Source of the DNA: Lingula anatina
Lineage: Eukaryota > Brachiopoda > Lingulata > Lingulida > Lingulidae
Length of the DNA stretch: 55,511 nucleotides
Direction: 5' to 3'
Assembly: GCF_001039355.2 (NCBI RefSeq)
Contig: NW_019775846.1
Span: 573,817 to 629,327 of the forward strand
The notes below the pieces were generated by a model. The model was given only the letters and a program-made list of their open reading frames with translations. It was not told the origin of the DNA and ran no database searches. The translations under genes were made by a program, and so were the position numbers. Shown here piece after piece: positions 12,811-24,156 of this stretch (position 1 is the first letter of the stretch; every line of letters starts with the position of its first letter).

Positions 12811-13371
12811 AGTGGAATAACCCTTAGTCTATTCCTCAGATATGTAAACAGTGTATTAATCATGCTATAAATTAATGATACATTGTGAATACAAAAAATG
12901 AAACGAATATTGCAGTGGAGATTTACCAGGATGAAGCTGGCATCTTCTCACGAGGGTATGAGGAAACAAATTCTCTGAGAGGTAAATAAATGAGGAATTT
13001 GATAAGTAAGGGGATTTGTAAACAACGCCATGCAATGTTAACACGAAGAAAAGACATCAGTAAAATTCTCAACTTTGGTACTTTTTTTTATTCATGAATT
13101 GAAAAAAGGTTCTATCAATATAGACCATTGAATATTGTTCATAATTATTTATCAGAAAACCTTGAACAAAACTATCCTGCAGTAAAAATGTCTTAGTATT
13201 GAGTTTCTGGGCTTAAATGGAAAACATTTTTTGTTATTTATCTTATAAATGGGGTGCAAAAAATTCAAATTTTATGTCATTGACTCACCAGAAGATCAAT
13301 GCACAATATTAAGACTTGATCTGTGAATGGCTATGTATAATATTTATTAAAATAAAATATATTCAAAGACA
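12811..13371. other. Intergenic region DESI1 / ECI-A
   Basis: This 561-bp stretch separates two convergent genes. It holds the DESI1 3' UTR with a candidate AATAAA at 12985-12990, a partial copy of DESI1 exon 8 at 12931-12983, and a minus-strand AATAAA (plus TTTATT at 13343-13348) suited to ECI-A. No other gene was seen. Confidence 0.6.
12931..12983 (+). pseudogene. Duplicated fragment of DESI1 exon 8
   Basis: The roughly 53 bp starting atgaagctggcatcttctca match exon 8 (about 11085-11140) with only a few differences. The copy lies 120 bp past the stop codon, in the same orientation. It has a 1-bp loss and does not extend the reading frame, so it is a non-coding duplicate inside the 3' UTR. 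Confidence 0.8.
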
Positions 13372-13776
13372 TTATTTCTCTCTTGATTTTAGCTTTGATA
13401 TATATTCTCCTATATGCTTCTGTACTGGCTTCAAACTTAATAAAGCCACATTTGACTGAATATCAGATTCTTGTGTTTGTTTAAGTCTCATCCAGTGATT
13501 CCTTCTCATTTGCTCCTTTGTAAAACTTCTGGCAGTATCTACAAATGAAAGTAAAATAATCTTATTAAATTTTATCCTCTAACTGATTAATAGGCATGAT
13601 AGCTAATTGTGGGCCACTCAGAAAAAGTTTTTTACAAGTCAAAACTGACTAAATATTATTTTAATTTATTATAATAAATCCATTCTTTTCCTGTCTTATT
13701 CCATACCCCAAACTTAATTTTTAATATTTTCTTACAAATGTCATTTTCATCCCTGTCTCTTTAAAAGAGAACAATA

Positions 13777-13818
<42 letters not shown>

Positions 13819-16787
13819 CCTGACACTTTCAACCACTCTTCCAATTCTTTTTCTACAGTTGGAATAACATCCTTTAGAGGCACCACTTGGTCAACAAGAC
13901 CTACTGTTAAAGCTTCTTCAGCAGTAAAAAGTTTCCCTTCCAGCAAGGCCTGTTCTGCCTTCCTCCAGCCCAGGATCTGGACATACAGTTTCGCAATCCT
14001 AATCAAAACCAAACAAACATGAAGAGAATATCAGACATGACAGGAACTACAGGCCGATATTTTTTTCCTATTTTTGCCAAGTCTGAAAGAAGCATTAAAA
14101 ACATATTATCAGTTTTATAAATATGAAGCGGTAAGACAGTATATTTAAAAATTATGTGAAAATAGTTTCATCTGGATGTGTGAGTAATGTTTTCATAAAG
14201 TAAGTTTTTTTTTAATTTGTTCCATCCAAAAGTGTCTAGTAGTGATCAACAAACTGTCTAGTATTAGGGCTGAGGAAAGCTTTAGAGGAACACCAAAGTA
14301 GAAAACTTTTGCACAAGTTAATTTTTTACATTGCACCACTAACATTTTGACAGTTTGTGCACTGGATTTTTATGAAAGTGATGACAAAATACAGCATTCA
14401 CATTTTTATCCTACTAAAAGTTCTCCTCTTTTTATAAATGCAAATCTGCCTATAAAATAAATGATGAGGAGGTGCATTGATCAGTAGCAATGTTGATAAA
14501 GTACTGCTATTTTTCAGGGGCGGATTCAGAGATTTTTTTGACAGTCTTCCAAATTATCTTTTTTGATTCATTCTTCATTTTTGACTGTCTTCCGACAGAA
14601 AAAATTAGATACCCGTCAATGTAAATTTGAAAATCTGACTATCTTCCGGAAGACACAGTTTTTAATACATATAAGTGTTTTCTTACCAAGATGGTGCTGG
14701 AATACCCTGAAAAATTAGAAAATAAAAACAAAAATATGTATAAGTTAAGCTTGCAAAGTACAAAATCCATTAAAAAAATTATAAATAAATATATCAGACT
14801 TAGGATGTGAAAAAAATTAAATTAACATAAATGTATGTGCAACTTATCAATATAATAATTTCATTATCATTCAATATTTAATTTTATTCTCTTTATAATT
14901 ATAAAATTAATATTAACATAACTTTTCATTACAAAATCATTCACGATCTCAAAATGCTTTTTCTTAACTTATCAAGAGCAGCTTCAATGATTTTTAATTA
15001 TTTATTTTTTATCTATTCATTTCATTGCAAGTACACATTTTATATACTAGCATATAAAACTATAATGTTGTGATTAACATTGTGATACTGACCAATCTAG
15101 TTACTGTTAGTCCTATATTGTAATTTTCTGCCATCACTCTATAATCACAGCTCATGGCTATCACAGCCCCTGCAGCAGGAGAATGGCCCTTGTGGAACAT
15201 TATAAAATTTCAGTGAAAATACAAGTTTTCTGAATTCATATCTACATGCAATTTTTACCTGTGGTTATCAATTACATCTGGGTTAAAATTGCATTTCGGT
15301 GGAGATAAGTCAAAAATATTAATTTTCTATGCAAAGATTGTTCATGTCAATTCAATTCCTGATAAATAAAAAGAAAAAAATTCTTACTGTTATAGCAGCC
15401 ATGGTTGTTTTGGGAAAAGCATATAATCTCATCCACATTTCTTGAAAAGTTATCCAGAATTCCCGTAGTTTCTCAGCATCAGGTTGATACATCTCATTTA
15501 AATCTAGTCCAGAACTAAATATTTTTGGGATACCCTGTTGAATGAAAAAAAAAAATTCTGACTGCAGCAAGAATCAATATATATCACATTTTGTAATTTA
15601 ATGGATTTAAAGTACATGTATACTCTTAGACCCCATTCCCAGAGATTAGATCGATCCAACTAAATAGCTGTCAGCTGAGCAGGCACGAAAGTTAATTACC
15701 CCCTTACAGCTTGTAGTAGGCGGGATGGACATTTAAGCCGGATTATCTGACAGTAATCTAGTGAGACTCCCCACAGGAATAGATCGATCTAAAATCTATG
15801 GGAATGCGCCCTTATATATATATACTAACCATAGACATATTGACTAAATGTTCTCAAAAGTCAAGTGCCATATGAGCAAAACATTTGTAAACAAGCTCCA
15901 ACAGTCTAAAATATGGTGCAATACAATCATAATGTAAAAACCTATCATTAATACTAATGCATTAAAATAAGTCACTTACTGAAGTAAGTATTACAGCTCT
16001 GCAAACTTCATCATTTTGCAGTTCTTTTAATGCCTCACTTACAGACTGCATGAATTCTGTGTTTAGAGCGTTGACTGGGTGATTATTCATTGTAAGAGTA
16101 GCAACACCTAGAAAACATTTCAAATAAAAACTTAGGCTGTATTCCCAGAGCTTTTAGATCGATCTATCCCTGTGGGGAGTCTCACTAGATTACTGTCAGA
16201 TAATCCGGCTTAAATGTCCGTCCCGCCTACTACAAGCTGTAAGGGGGTAATTAAGTTCGTGTCCGCTCGGCTGACAGCTATTTAGCGTGAACCCCCAGGG
16301 AATTAGGTCGATCTAAAGTAGATCGATCTAATCTCTGAAAATGGGGTCTTAAATGAAAAGTCAACCAGAAGATCAGGAACAATTTGCTTCTGTTACCTTT
16401 TATCATAGAGACAAAGTCAATTATATGCAGTCATTGCATCTATTTTTCAAAGTGTTACATATAATATGTATAAATTTTAATCAACATAATCGTAACAAAA
16501 TTTGTAAATGTACAACTCATGATCGAGTAAGATACAGACATATAAATACCATAAACAATTACAATCAAGTTGTCCCTACATACATACGACTTCAAAGCTG
16601 ATCCATACTTGCCTGTGTTTGAATTAAGATTCACATGCACTGAGCCAGTGCTTTCTTTATCACTACAAAAGAACCTTGAACCATGGCCATCTTTAATGTT
16701 AGATATTCCTGTAGTCCTGAAACATTTGCTACACCTCCACATTCTGTTGAGATTATAGGTATATAATAAAGCTCGAATGGGTGACAT
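13372..16787 (-). CDS. ECI1: Enoyl-CoA delta isomerase 1 paralog A (ECI-A), catalytic Glu replaced
   Basis: Seven coding exons, high to low: 16787-16613, 16107-15980, 15534-15388, 15188-15093, 14706-14687, 13998-13820 and 13538-13372. They are in phase and give 303 residues (human ECI1 has 302). The N-terminus is basic and Cys/Arg-rich, consistent with mitochondrial import. The crotonase fold is clear: TMNNHPVNALN, FSSGLDLNEM, GHSPAAGAVIAMSCDYR and VGLVDQVVP. At the position of the catalytic glutamate in mitochondrial ECI (GLNET in human) this protein reads GLTVT, so residue 179 is Val. Isomerase activity is therefore doubtful although the frame is intact. Intron 1 uses a GC-AG donor (gcaagt). 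A 5' UTR intron ends at 16794, so transcription starts further upstream. Paralog of ECI-B; exon borders match one to one. Confidence 0.9.
13778..13815. repeat. (ATT)n microsatellite
   Basis: About 12 units, ending 4 bp from the 5' splice site of ECI-A intron 6, which lies at 13819-13818 on the minus strand. Confidence 0.95.
14515..14660 (-). repeat. Dispersed repeat copy in ECI-A intron 5
   Basis: About 145 bp are matched, in inverted orientation, at 38195-38350 in the ELAC2 intron. Shared blocks include the reverse complements of gacgggcatctaattttttc and tggaagactgtcag. No coding content; type unknown. Confidence 0.6.
15629..15813 (-). mobile_element. MITE-like element, copy 1 (minus orientation)
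   Basis: A 185-bp element in ECI-A intron 2 with imperfect terminal inverted repeats built on attcccagag...agatcgatct. It is clearly the same family as 16136-16350 and 52936-53151 but inverted relative to them. It has no coding capacity, so it is a non-autonomous DNA transposon by structure. Confidence 0.75.
16136..16350 (+). mobile_element. MITE-like element, copy 2 (plus orientation)
   Basis: About 215 bp in ECI-A intron 1, close to copy 1 but in opposite orientation. The internal segment tcactagattactgtcagat is shared exactly, and the ends carry agatcgatct-type inverted repeats. Confidence 0.78.
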
Positions 16788-16981
16788 TTTTTTCTGAAAA
16801 AACAGAAATAAATACAATATATATCTGGGTTATCTATCACACGTACATGTGCACCTCACTCTTAAGTGAACTGTGATGAATAAGTAAAATTATTAGCATT
16901 GAGGCATCCCCTCCCCCAACACACACGACCCTTTCCTAAATTTGCACCTCCACTCCATATTTTAAATAAATAAGAAACCAC

Positions 16982-17847
16982 ACACTAACTCAGTAACTAT
17001 ACATGTACCGTAAATTGCACTAGATCTACAACCTACCACTAAATAAATACTTTAGTATCACACGCTGCACGTGCTCACACTCACAGTTTCCTTAGAAGAA
17101 ATTGACGACTGATGACTTCTCCGCTTTTCGCACTATATATGCCGACCTATTAATAATTCTGCAGTTTCATGTTCGCTCATTTTACTGTAATCATTCACAA
17201 ATGCATCGTCAATACAGACGGAACAGGTCTGGTATCGCGTAGTATAATTTTTTGTCAATAGATGGCAGTAGGGTAGGCTGGGTTGATGCTGAATTTGTAT
17301 TTGTATGAATGGGATCTAACAAACTAACCGTAAAAGTTGGACAATATACAGATTGTGGTAAACGAAAATATTTCAGTCCCTGTCCGACTTGGCTAATGAA
17401 ACTGTCAACTTTTTCAATCAATATTTTTTAAAAGATCATGAGAAAAATATCTTTTTATGCTAAAAGTGCTGAAAAAATAATTTGTAATAAAACTACTGGT
17501 CTTAAAAAAGATCTTTAATTGAGACAGAATCTTTTCAATGCTAATTGTGCCACTTTCACAAAAATGCAAATTTACAACAGAAGTTTTTATAGTTAATAAC
17601 AAACATAATACACAAAAGCATGGCAGAAAATGTACAGCCATAAAGTGGAAAATAACAATGACAGTACACAACAGTTGATAATAATAAACAGCATGATCAC
17701 CACCAATATTAAATTATATACTACTGTCTTTTAAGGTTAACATTAAAAAAATGTTACATACTTCAGGGCTTCAGGCCATGGGAGTATTAATTAAGTCACA
17801 CCTTGAAAATGTCAATGTGGGGGAAAATCCATGTAAAAACTGCATAA
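16982..17847. repeat. Direct repeat, left copy (next to an assembly gap)
   Basis: This 866-bp segment is near-identical to 17960-18842. Differences are a few substitutions and short indels, including a roughly 17-bp insertion in the right copy. It holds the presumed ECI-A promoter. The right copy begins directly after an N at 17959, so the pair is probably two haplotypes or contig ends left unmerged. Confidence 0.85.
17133..17140 (-). promoter_or_regulatory. Candidate TATA element of ECI-A
   Basis: On the minus strand gcatatatagtgcg lies about 40 bp before a candidate 5' UTR donor (17095, act|gtgagt). The coding exon begins with a UTR acceptor at 16794, so a non-coding first exon near 17095-17115 is plausible. 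The same block recurs at about 18112-18121 in the second copy of the duplicated segment. Confidence 0.3.
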
Positions 17848-17959
17848 GGCCACACTTTTTTATTTTTATGGATGACATCCTCTGGGGACCCCAAAATCGG
17901 CGCGAGCGGGCGAAAAAAAAAAAGTCAAAAAAAAAAACTGCTTAAGAAAAGTTATGTTN

Positions 17960-18842
17960 ACACTAACTCAGTAACTATACATGTACCGTAAATTGCACTA
18001 GATCTACAACCTACCACTAAATAAATACTTTAGTATCACACGCTGCACGTGCTCACACTCACAGTTTCCTTAGAAAAAAAAATGGACGACTGATGACTTC
18101 TCCGCTTTTCGCACTATATATGCCGACCTATTAATAATTCTGCAGTTTCATGTTCGCTCATTTTACTGTAATCATTCACAAATGCATCGTCAATACAGAC
18201 GGAACAGGTCTGGTATCGCGTAGTATAATTTTTTGTCAATAGATGGCAGTAGGGTAGGCAGGGTTGATTCTGGTTGATTGATGCTGAATTTGTATTTGTA
18301 TGAATGGGATCTAACAAACTAACCGTAAAAGTTGGACAATATACAGATTGTGGTAAACGAAAATATTTCAGTCCCTGTCCGACTTAGGTAATGAAACTGT
18401 CAACTTTTTCAATCAATATTTTTTAAAAGATCATGAGAAAAATATCTTTTTATGCTAAAAGTGCTGAAAAAATAATTTGTAATAAAACTACTGGTCTTAA
18501 AAAAGATCTTTAATTGAGACAAAATCTTTTCAATGCTAATTGTGCCACTTTCACAAAAATGCAAATTTACAACAGAAGTATTTATAGTTAATAACAAACA
18601 TAATACACAAAAGCATGGCAGAAAATGTACAGCCATAAAGTGGAAAATAACAATGACAGTACACAACAGTTGATAATAATAAGCAGCATGATCACCACCA
18701 ATATTAAATTATATACTACTGTCTTTTAAGGTTAACATTAAAAAAATGTTACATACTTCAGGGCTTCAGGCCATGGGAGTATTAATTAAGTCACACCTTG
18801 AAAATGTCAATGTGGGGGAAAATCCATGTAAAAACTGCATAA
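17960..18842. repeat. Direct repeat, right copy
   Basis: Second copy of 16982-17847, beginning immediately after N at 17959. Any ECI-A promoter copy here is likely an assembly duplicate. Confidence 0.85.
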
Positions 18843-19022
18843 CTTAAAAAAATGGTCCAATAAAACTGCTATTTGAACTTGACCTGTGTTTAGGTACTAT
18901 GAATCCCTCAAGTTAGTTTGAGGGATAATAAGTCACAATTAATTAAAGCATTGCAAGGCAGGATTTTCCTGCCATCAACTTGATCATATTTGACAAATTT
19001 TCCTGGGGTTAACGGCATTCTG

Positions 19023-19042
19023 CCCCCCCCCCCCCCCCCCCC
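19023..19042. repeat. Poly-C tract
   Basis: About 20 consecutive C residues in the ECI-A/ECI-B spacer. Its length is likely unreliable. Confidence 0.9.
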
Positions 19043-20304
19043 ACTTTACCAACCTTTAACATCCTTTTCTGACACTCACAACTTTGTATCAATTTTGTAA
19101 AAGGCAAAAGATCAAAGCCTGCACTTCTGATTTACAGATTCTAATTTTTACAATACTAAAGTATAACAAATACTGTGGTGACCAAAAGGCTTAGGATATT
19201 AAAAGTTAAAGAATTTGAAGACATTGTAAGTACATAAATCACTTCTAGTTGAACTTATCTGAAGACAAGTTATACTTTTCAATAATTTTTAACAGATTAA
19301 CACCATCATTGCCAATCATCATGAACTCGGGGAGTCAAAAAGATGGCAGAATTTGAAAAACTCACACTTCAGCATGGACTTAGGATTTTGCAATTTTCCC
19401 AGATTATTACAGAGTAATGGCATGCACCAGGAAAGGGGGATCAATGGTTGCATAGCTGTAGAAAAAATTTATCCCTGGATAATCCCTTACGCATACTTTT
19501 TGCACGGGGAAAATCTTCCACTGATCGCCTTTAAGGGGTGTTCAAATTAATTTTATTAATTTTTTTTGGCTACATAAAGGTCTTAAAATCTAATGCTCAT
19601 TGTGTACTTTTTTATCTCCTGTACAAACTAATCTGAGCAGTGCAATGAGTACACTGGGACATTTTCAGACAAGCCAAGGAATATAGAAAGGGTCCTGGGC
19701 TTGGGAAGTTCAGATTTTACTGGGGATGGGGCACTGCTGTTTGTCAGGAAAAAATGCTGCAGACTTTCAGTGTGTTAAATTTTTTTATTTTTTCAAAGTA
19801 CTTATACAGTTAATGCGGGATGTGTTGAATTTTCACATCAGTCACAATATACCTGCTACCAGGGCCACATTGAATTTTCAATTAATATTTACTGTTATTT
19901 CTCTGGATAGTTATGTGAGCTTTGTGTACTGTAATCCTGTGATGAAATCCAAGTGTTTATTACAAGTTGGTCACTGTTTTCATATCTACTGAGGCAGTGG
20001 CAATTGGCAAGTCCATGGTAAGTCCCTCAGATAGCAGTCAAATCTGCAATGGATCTGACCTTCATTCCTGGCCATACCTTGCTACACTGGAATATGACCT
20101 GCGCACAGTTTTGGAAACCCTTCCTACAGTAACCATGTGGAAGACAGACAAGTGAAGAGAGATAATGTAACAAGCATTTTGGCATGACATGCAGTAAGTG
20201 GTTTGCCTCTGGCAGAGAGTAGTCAATTTAAATGCCACATCTGAACTACTGAAAAATGTCCAGACAGAAATGTGATACTGAAAAAAGTCCAGACAGTTTT
20301 GTAC

Positions 20305-23300
20305 TCATTTTTTCTTATTTTTCAAACTCTGCAAATAAAGTCCCAAAGTCTGTTGTACTTTCTCTTGTTTTATCAGAAACACAAATGATTCTGTATCAAC
20401 ATCTTGAGTTTCTTGTAGTTTTCTCCAGTATATTCTTCTCAAAACATCTTTGGTCATTCCTCTAGCAAGAGCTGTAAATAAAATTTGATTACATTGAAAA
20501 ACCTTTTTATTACATTATAAAATTAATTGTTCTTCCACAATATCTAAAATATTTCTTCCAGAAATTTATTTCCTTAATGCATTTCATATCTTATATGTCT
20601 GTAAAACTATACAATTAATATACGAGCATAAATTTAAAATAAATTACAATAAGTTTAAAATTCCACAATCACAAGACCAACTCTTGACAAATTAACAACA
20701 TTAAAAATTTAAAAAAAGTCTTTCCCACTGCAAACTGTAAAAGCATTCAGAAAGCACAGAGCTTTTTATAATACATCTTAGTTATCATTGCTATTTATAA
20801 ATTGGTTGATTTATTAATTTATAGATCATAAGATCTAGTCGCTTTTAAGTTAACTTAGCCCATTTCTGACATATCCTGAAAATTTTAAAATCCACCCATA
20901 ACCTTTTGAGTTAGGCTGTTAACAAACAAACCAACAAATGCTAAAACATAAACCTAGGTCACTCCAAACAACAGTTAAATTTTGAGTTATTTCCACTTAA
21001 AAGCAGACACTGATAAAATGGCGTGAAAATAACTGTATTTAGCTGTTGCTTATAGAAACTATCACAGTAACTTTGTATGACACAGTGGATGAAGATCTTT
21101 GCTGGAATAAACTACCTGGTATCTTCCACTCTGAGAGCTCTTTCTCCACAGTTGGAATAACATCATTTAGAGGTACTACTTGGTCCACAAGTCCAACTTT
21201 CAAAGCTTCTTCTGATGTGAAAAGTTTCCCTGTCTGTAATGCTAGCTCTGACAGTCTTTGGCCCAGTATACCCACATACAAATCAATAAACCTAAAATGG
21301 ATGAATTATCTATATAAATCCCCTCATAAAATCCTTAAAACCACATTTTTTTTGCATAAGTGAAGAATACTTTGTTATTTCTATTCATTCAAACACTGCT
21401 GCAGTTGATCCTGTTAGAGATGATCACCACATTTTTTCAGAATTGGTGAGCAGGAGTTCTAATCATGTAATACTATATATTTAAAAAAATGGTGACATTT
21501 GGAAATCACTAATTTATCATTTATATGGTGTAAAGATCTTAATAACAGAATCCCAATTAAATTGCCTGCATGAACAAAAAAAAAAAAAAAAAAAAAAAAA
21601 ATCTGTTAACTCACCAGGTTGGTGCAACAATTCCCTGAAAAGAAAAATATCATAAATGTATAATATATATCAGTACCTTGACGGTCCTAGAGTGATGCCA
21701 AAGAAGGCCATAAGCAAAAAATACTTCAATAATTTACTCAATCTTCAAATGTGATAAAAATATACAGACTTATTGTCAAAATTAGATTTCTACAACTTGA
21801 CCTCAGCTCAAGCTCTAGAATTGAGTACACTTTGCCAAATGGCTAAAATTTCTTATTTTGTCACATTTGTCAGAAATAAAAATAACTTTAAAGTGGGTTC
21901 AAGGCACAACAGTTGTATTGACTCACCAGCTTTGTTTCATTAAGTCCTATTGTAAAATTTTCAGCCATGACTCTATAATCACAACTCATTGCCAAAAGAG
22001 CTCCTCCAGCTGGACTGTGTCCCTGCAATACCATCAGCGTAAGTGGATATAAAACATCCATTTTTGCAGACACTGAACAGGATACTTGGACTGTGTTCCC
22101 ACAAACCCAACTTACTAGCTGGTTCAATCTAACTCTGCGGGGCTTCTTACTAAAGTGCTTTCAGTGTAATCAGCTTAATCATCTGGCATGGCCGCTTGAG
22201 TAACTAAGGGGTAAATGACTATATATTTAAATACCCCTTAGCAGCTTGAGTAGGTATGCCAGACATTTAAGCTGCTTACATTGAATGCAGTTTAGTGAGA
22301 ATCCTTGCAGACTTAGATCCAGCTAGTGCAAAATAATAAACTGATGAACACAAGCATCCCACATAATATCCAGGTCCATTTTTGTAGAAAAATTTTATAA
22401 TATAAGTACAGACCATTAACTGATTCTAAGACTATTACAGAAAATCTGCTTTAAACACATGCATGTGCTTGTAATATGAAAGCATTTCAGCAGTCTCAAT
22501 AATGTTCCTCCCAATCAGCTGTTTCTAAATTATCTTCTTATATACATACATCAGACACATTTCTATACTATACTTACTGTTATGGCAGCCATAGTTGTTT
22601 TGGGAAAGCTATACAGTCTTATCCACATGTCTTGTAAACTTGTCCAGAATTCTCTAAGTCTCTTATCATCGGGCTGGTACATCTCTGTTATGTCAAGCCC
22701 TGCACAAAAGATATTAGTGAGTCCCTGCAAATCCAAAGAATACAAGGCTTCAAAGCTGACATATAAAAGAATATTCTGAAATGATGGATAGGCAATGTCG
22801 CAAACAAACATCATTTCAATGGAAATTTCTCCATCCCAGTGCTTTCAGCATATGAATACTGATATTGCATATTATAAATGCAAATTTCAATGATTACTTT
22901 ATACTAGACACAACTACCAGTACTACTGCTGTATACCCATACACTTTAGTGCTACAAATTTGCATATAAGCTAGCATGTGTTATTGCTCAAGCCTCATAA
23001 TGATCATTTCATGATCTCAGTAACTATTCTACTACCTTTTAGATAAAAGTATGATTCCTTCTACTCAAAACGTGTGTATATATATAACTGCTAGTGTGGT
23101 TTGTTTATGTGTGTATGCAGAGTAAAAAGATGACTAATGGTTATTGTATTTATATTTATATAAAGATTATACTAATATAGCGACAAGCTTCACATTAATA
23201 ACTTCTTACAATGTGTCTGTCATATACTCAATTTATGCTTATTTCATATACATAGGCATTACCATCTTATTAAACCAGACCCAACTTACAGATGTTAATA

Positions 23301-24152
23301 TAACTGCTCTGCAATCTTGATCATCCTGAATTTCACCCAATGTTTTATGCATAGATTGCAAAAACTCCAAGTTCAGGCTGTTGACTGGAGGTTTATTCAT
23401 GGAAAGAGTTACAACACCTTAAATTAAGAAATAAAACCATTTTTCAGAAAATCACATTTAAACATTGGCATAGTAAAATGCTTAAGTTCAACTAAAAGCT
23501 CCACAAAAACTATACTTATATTTCAATAATACTTAATACAATTTTAATACTTTTGTTTTTTGATAAATAGGCATTAATTTTTCAACCAGCATGAACAAAG
23601 GCAGATCCAAATTGTGCAACACTCAAGTCTTGGTGAAGGATACAAGACAAGTGGAAAAAATATGATCCCATTTTTCTTATGCCCTCTATCCCAGCTAGGT
23701 GATGTGATACAGGTTCTTAACCAGCAATTTAACAGAGGGGTTCTTTTTTCTTTTTCAGAAAAAGTGGACAATTTTACCATGAAACCATCAAGTATATAGA
23801 TCAAATTTCACCAAGTGCAGACTGCACTCGTTTACATTTCAACTATATATGTACCAGTTAATACAATTTACAATTTAAAAAATCTCTCTAGTCTCAATTA
23901 CAAGACCTTTTTTACCTATACTACTTTGAAAAAACAAAAAAATTCTGTATAAACCCAGACAATTTACATAATCTTCAAAAGTTAATTTTCACCTGTGTTT
24001 GAGTTATGAGATACTTGGAGTCCATCTCTTTCTGTCACACTGGATAAAAACCTTGCCTGACACTTTGCAAAACTTCTTCCTGTGATAGAGTTCACATGTT
24101 TTCTGCAAAAAGCTAGGCAGGAAGGAAACCTCAATGTTCTTAGAGCTGCCAT
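20305..24152 (-). CDS. ECI1: Enoyl-CoA delta isomerase 1, mitochondrial (ECI-B)
   Basis: The enzyme moves cis-3 or trans-3 double bonds to trans-2 so that unsaturated fatty acids can enter beta-oxidation in mitochondria. Exons, high to low: 24152-23993, 23417-23290, 22724-22578, 22022-21927, 21634-21615, 21291-21116 and 20471-20305. They are in phase and give 297 residues. The N-terminus (MAALRTLRFPSCLAFCRKH) is a typical import presequence. The core shows NKPPVNSLNLEFL, FCAGLDITEM, GHSPAGGALLAMSCDYR, GLNETKLGIVAPTW and VGLVDQVVP. Glu174 in GLNET aligns with the catalytic Glu of human and rat ECI1. The terminal exon encodes ARGMTKDVLRRIYWRKLQET and ends NKKK-stop. A UTR acceptor at 24157 implies a non-coding first exon upstream. 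This is the probable functional paralog. Confidence 0.93.
21577..21600. repeat. Poly-A tract in ECI-B intron 5
   Basis: A homopolymer of about 23 A residues just before the minus-strand donor of the 20-bp exon 5. Confidence 0.9.
22114..22327. mobile_element. Fold-back (inverted-repeat) element in ECI-B intron 3
   Basis: The two roughly 70-bp ends are imperfect inverted repeats: the left end starts actagctggttcaatctaac and the right end is the complement of actagctggatctaagtctg. A taaatacccctta core sits near the middle. No ORF. The architecture resembles the 215-bp MITE family but the sequence is clearly different. Confidence 0.65.
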
Positions 24153-24156
24153 ACTT

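Larger units (their letters stand above)
17848..20304. other. Region between ECI-A and ECI-B
   Basis: Besides the direct-repeat copy this stretch holds dispersed-repeat sequence (cttcaggccatgggag and ccttgaaaatgtcaatg blocks at about 17760-17840 and 18765-18840, also met in ELAC2 introns) and a poly-C run at 19023-19042. No conserved protein was recognised. The 19.1-20.2 kb part shows only short unsupported frames. Confidence 0.5.

Noticed and set aside
17414-18666. Two nearly identical 85-codon minus-strand frames (17414-17671 and 18409-18666) as a gene pair
   Set aside because: They lie in the direct repeat beside an N, have no recognised domain, and overlap dispersed-repeat sequence.
23574-23804. 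Overlapping 61-76-codon frames on both strands in ECI-B intron 1
   Set aside because: No recognisable domain, no conserved partner, and they fall fully within an intron fixed by homology.
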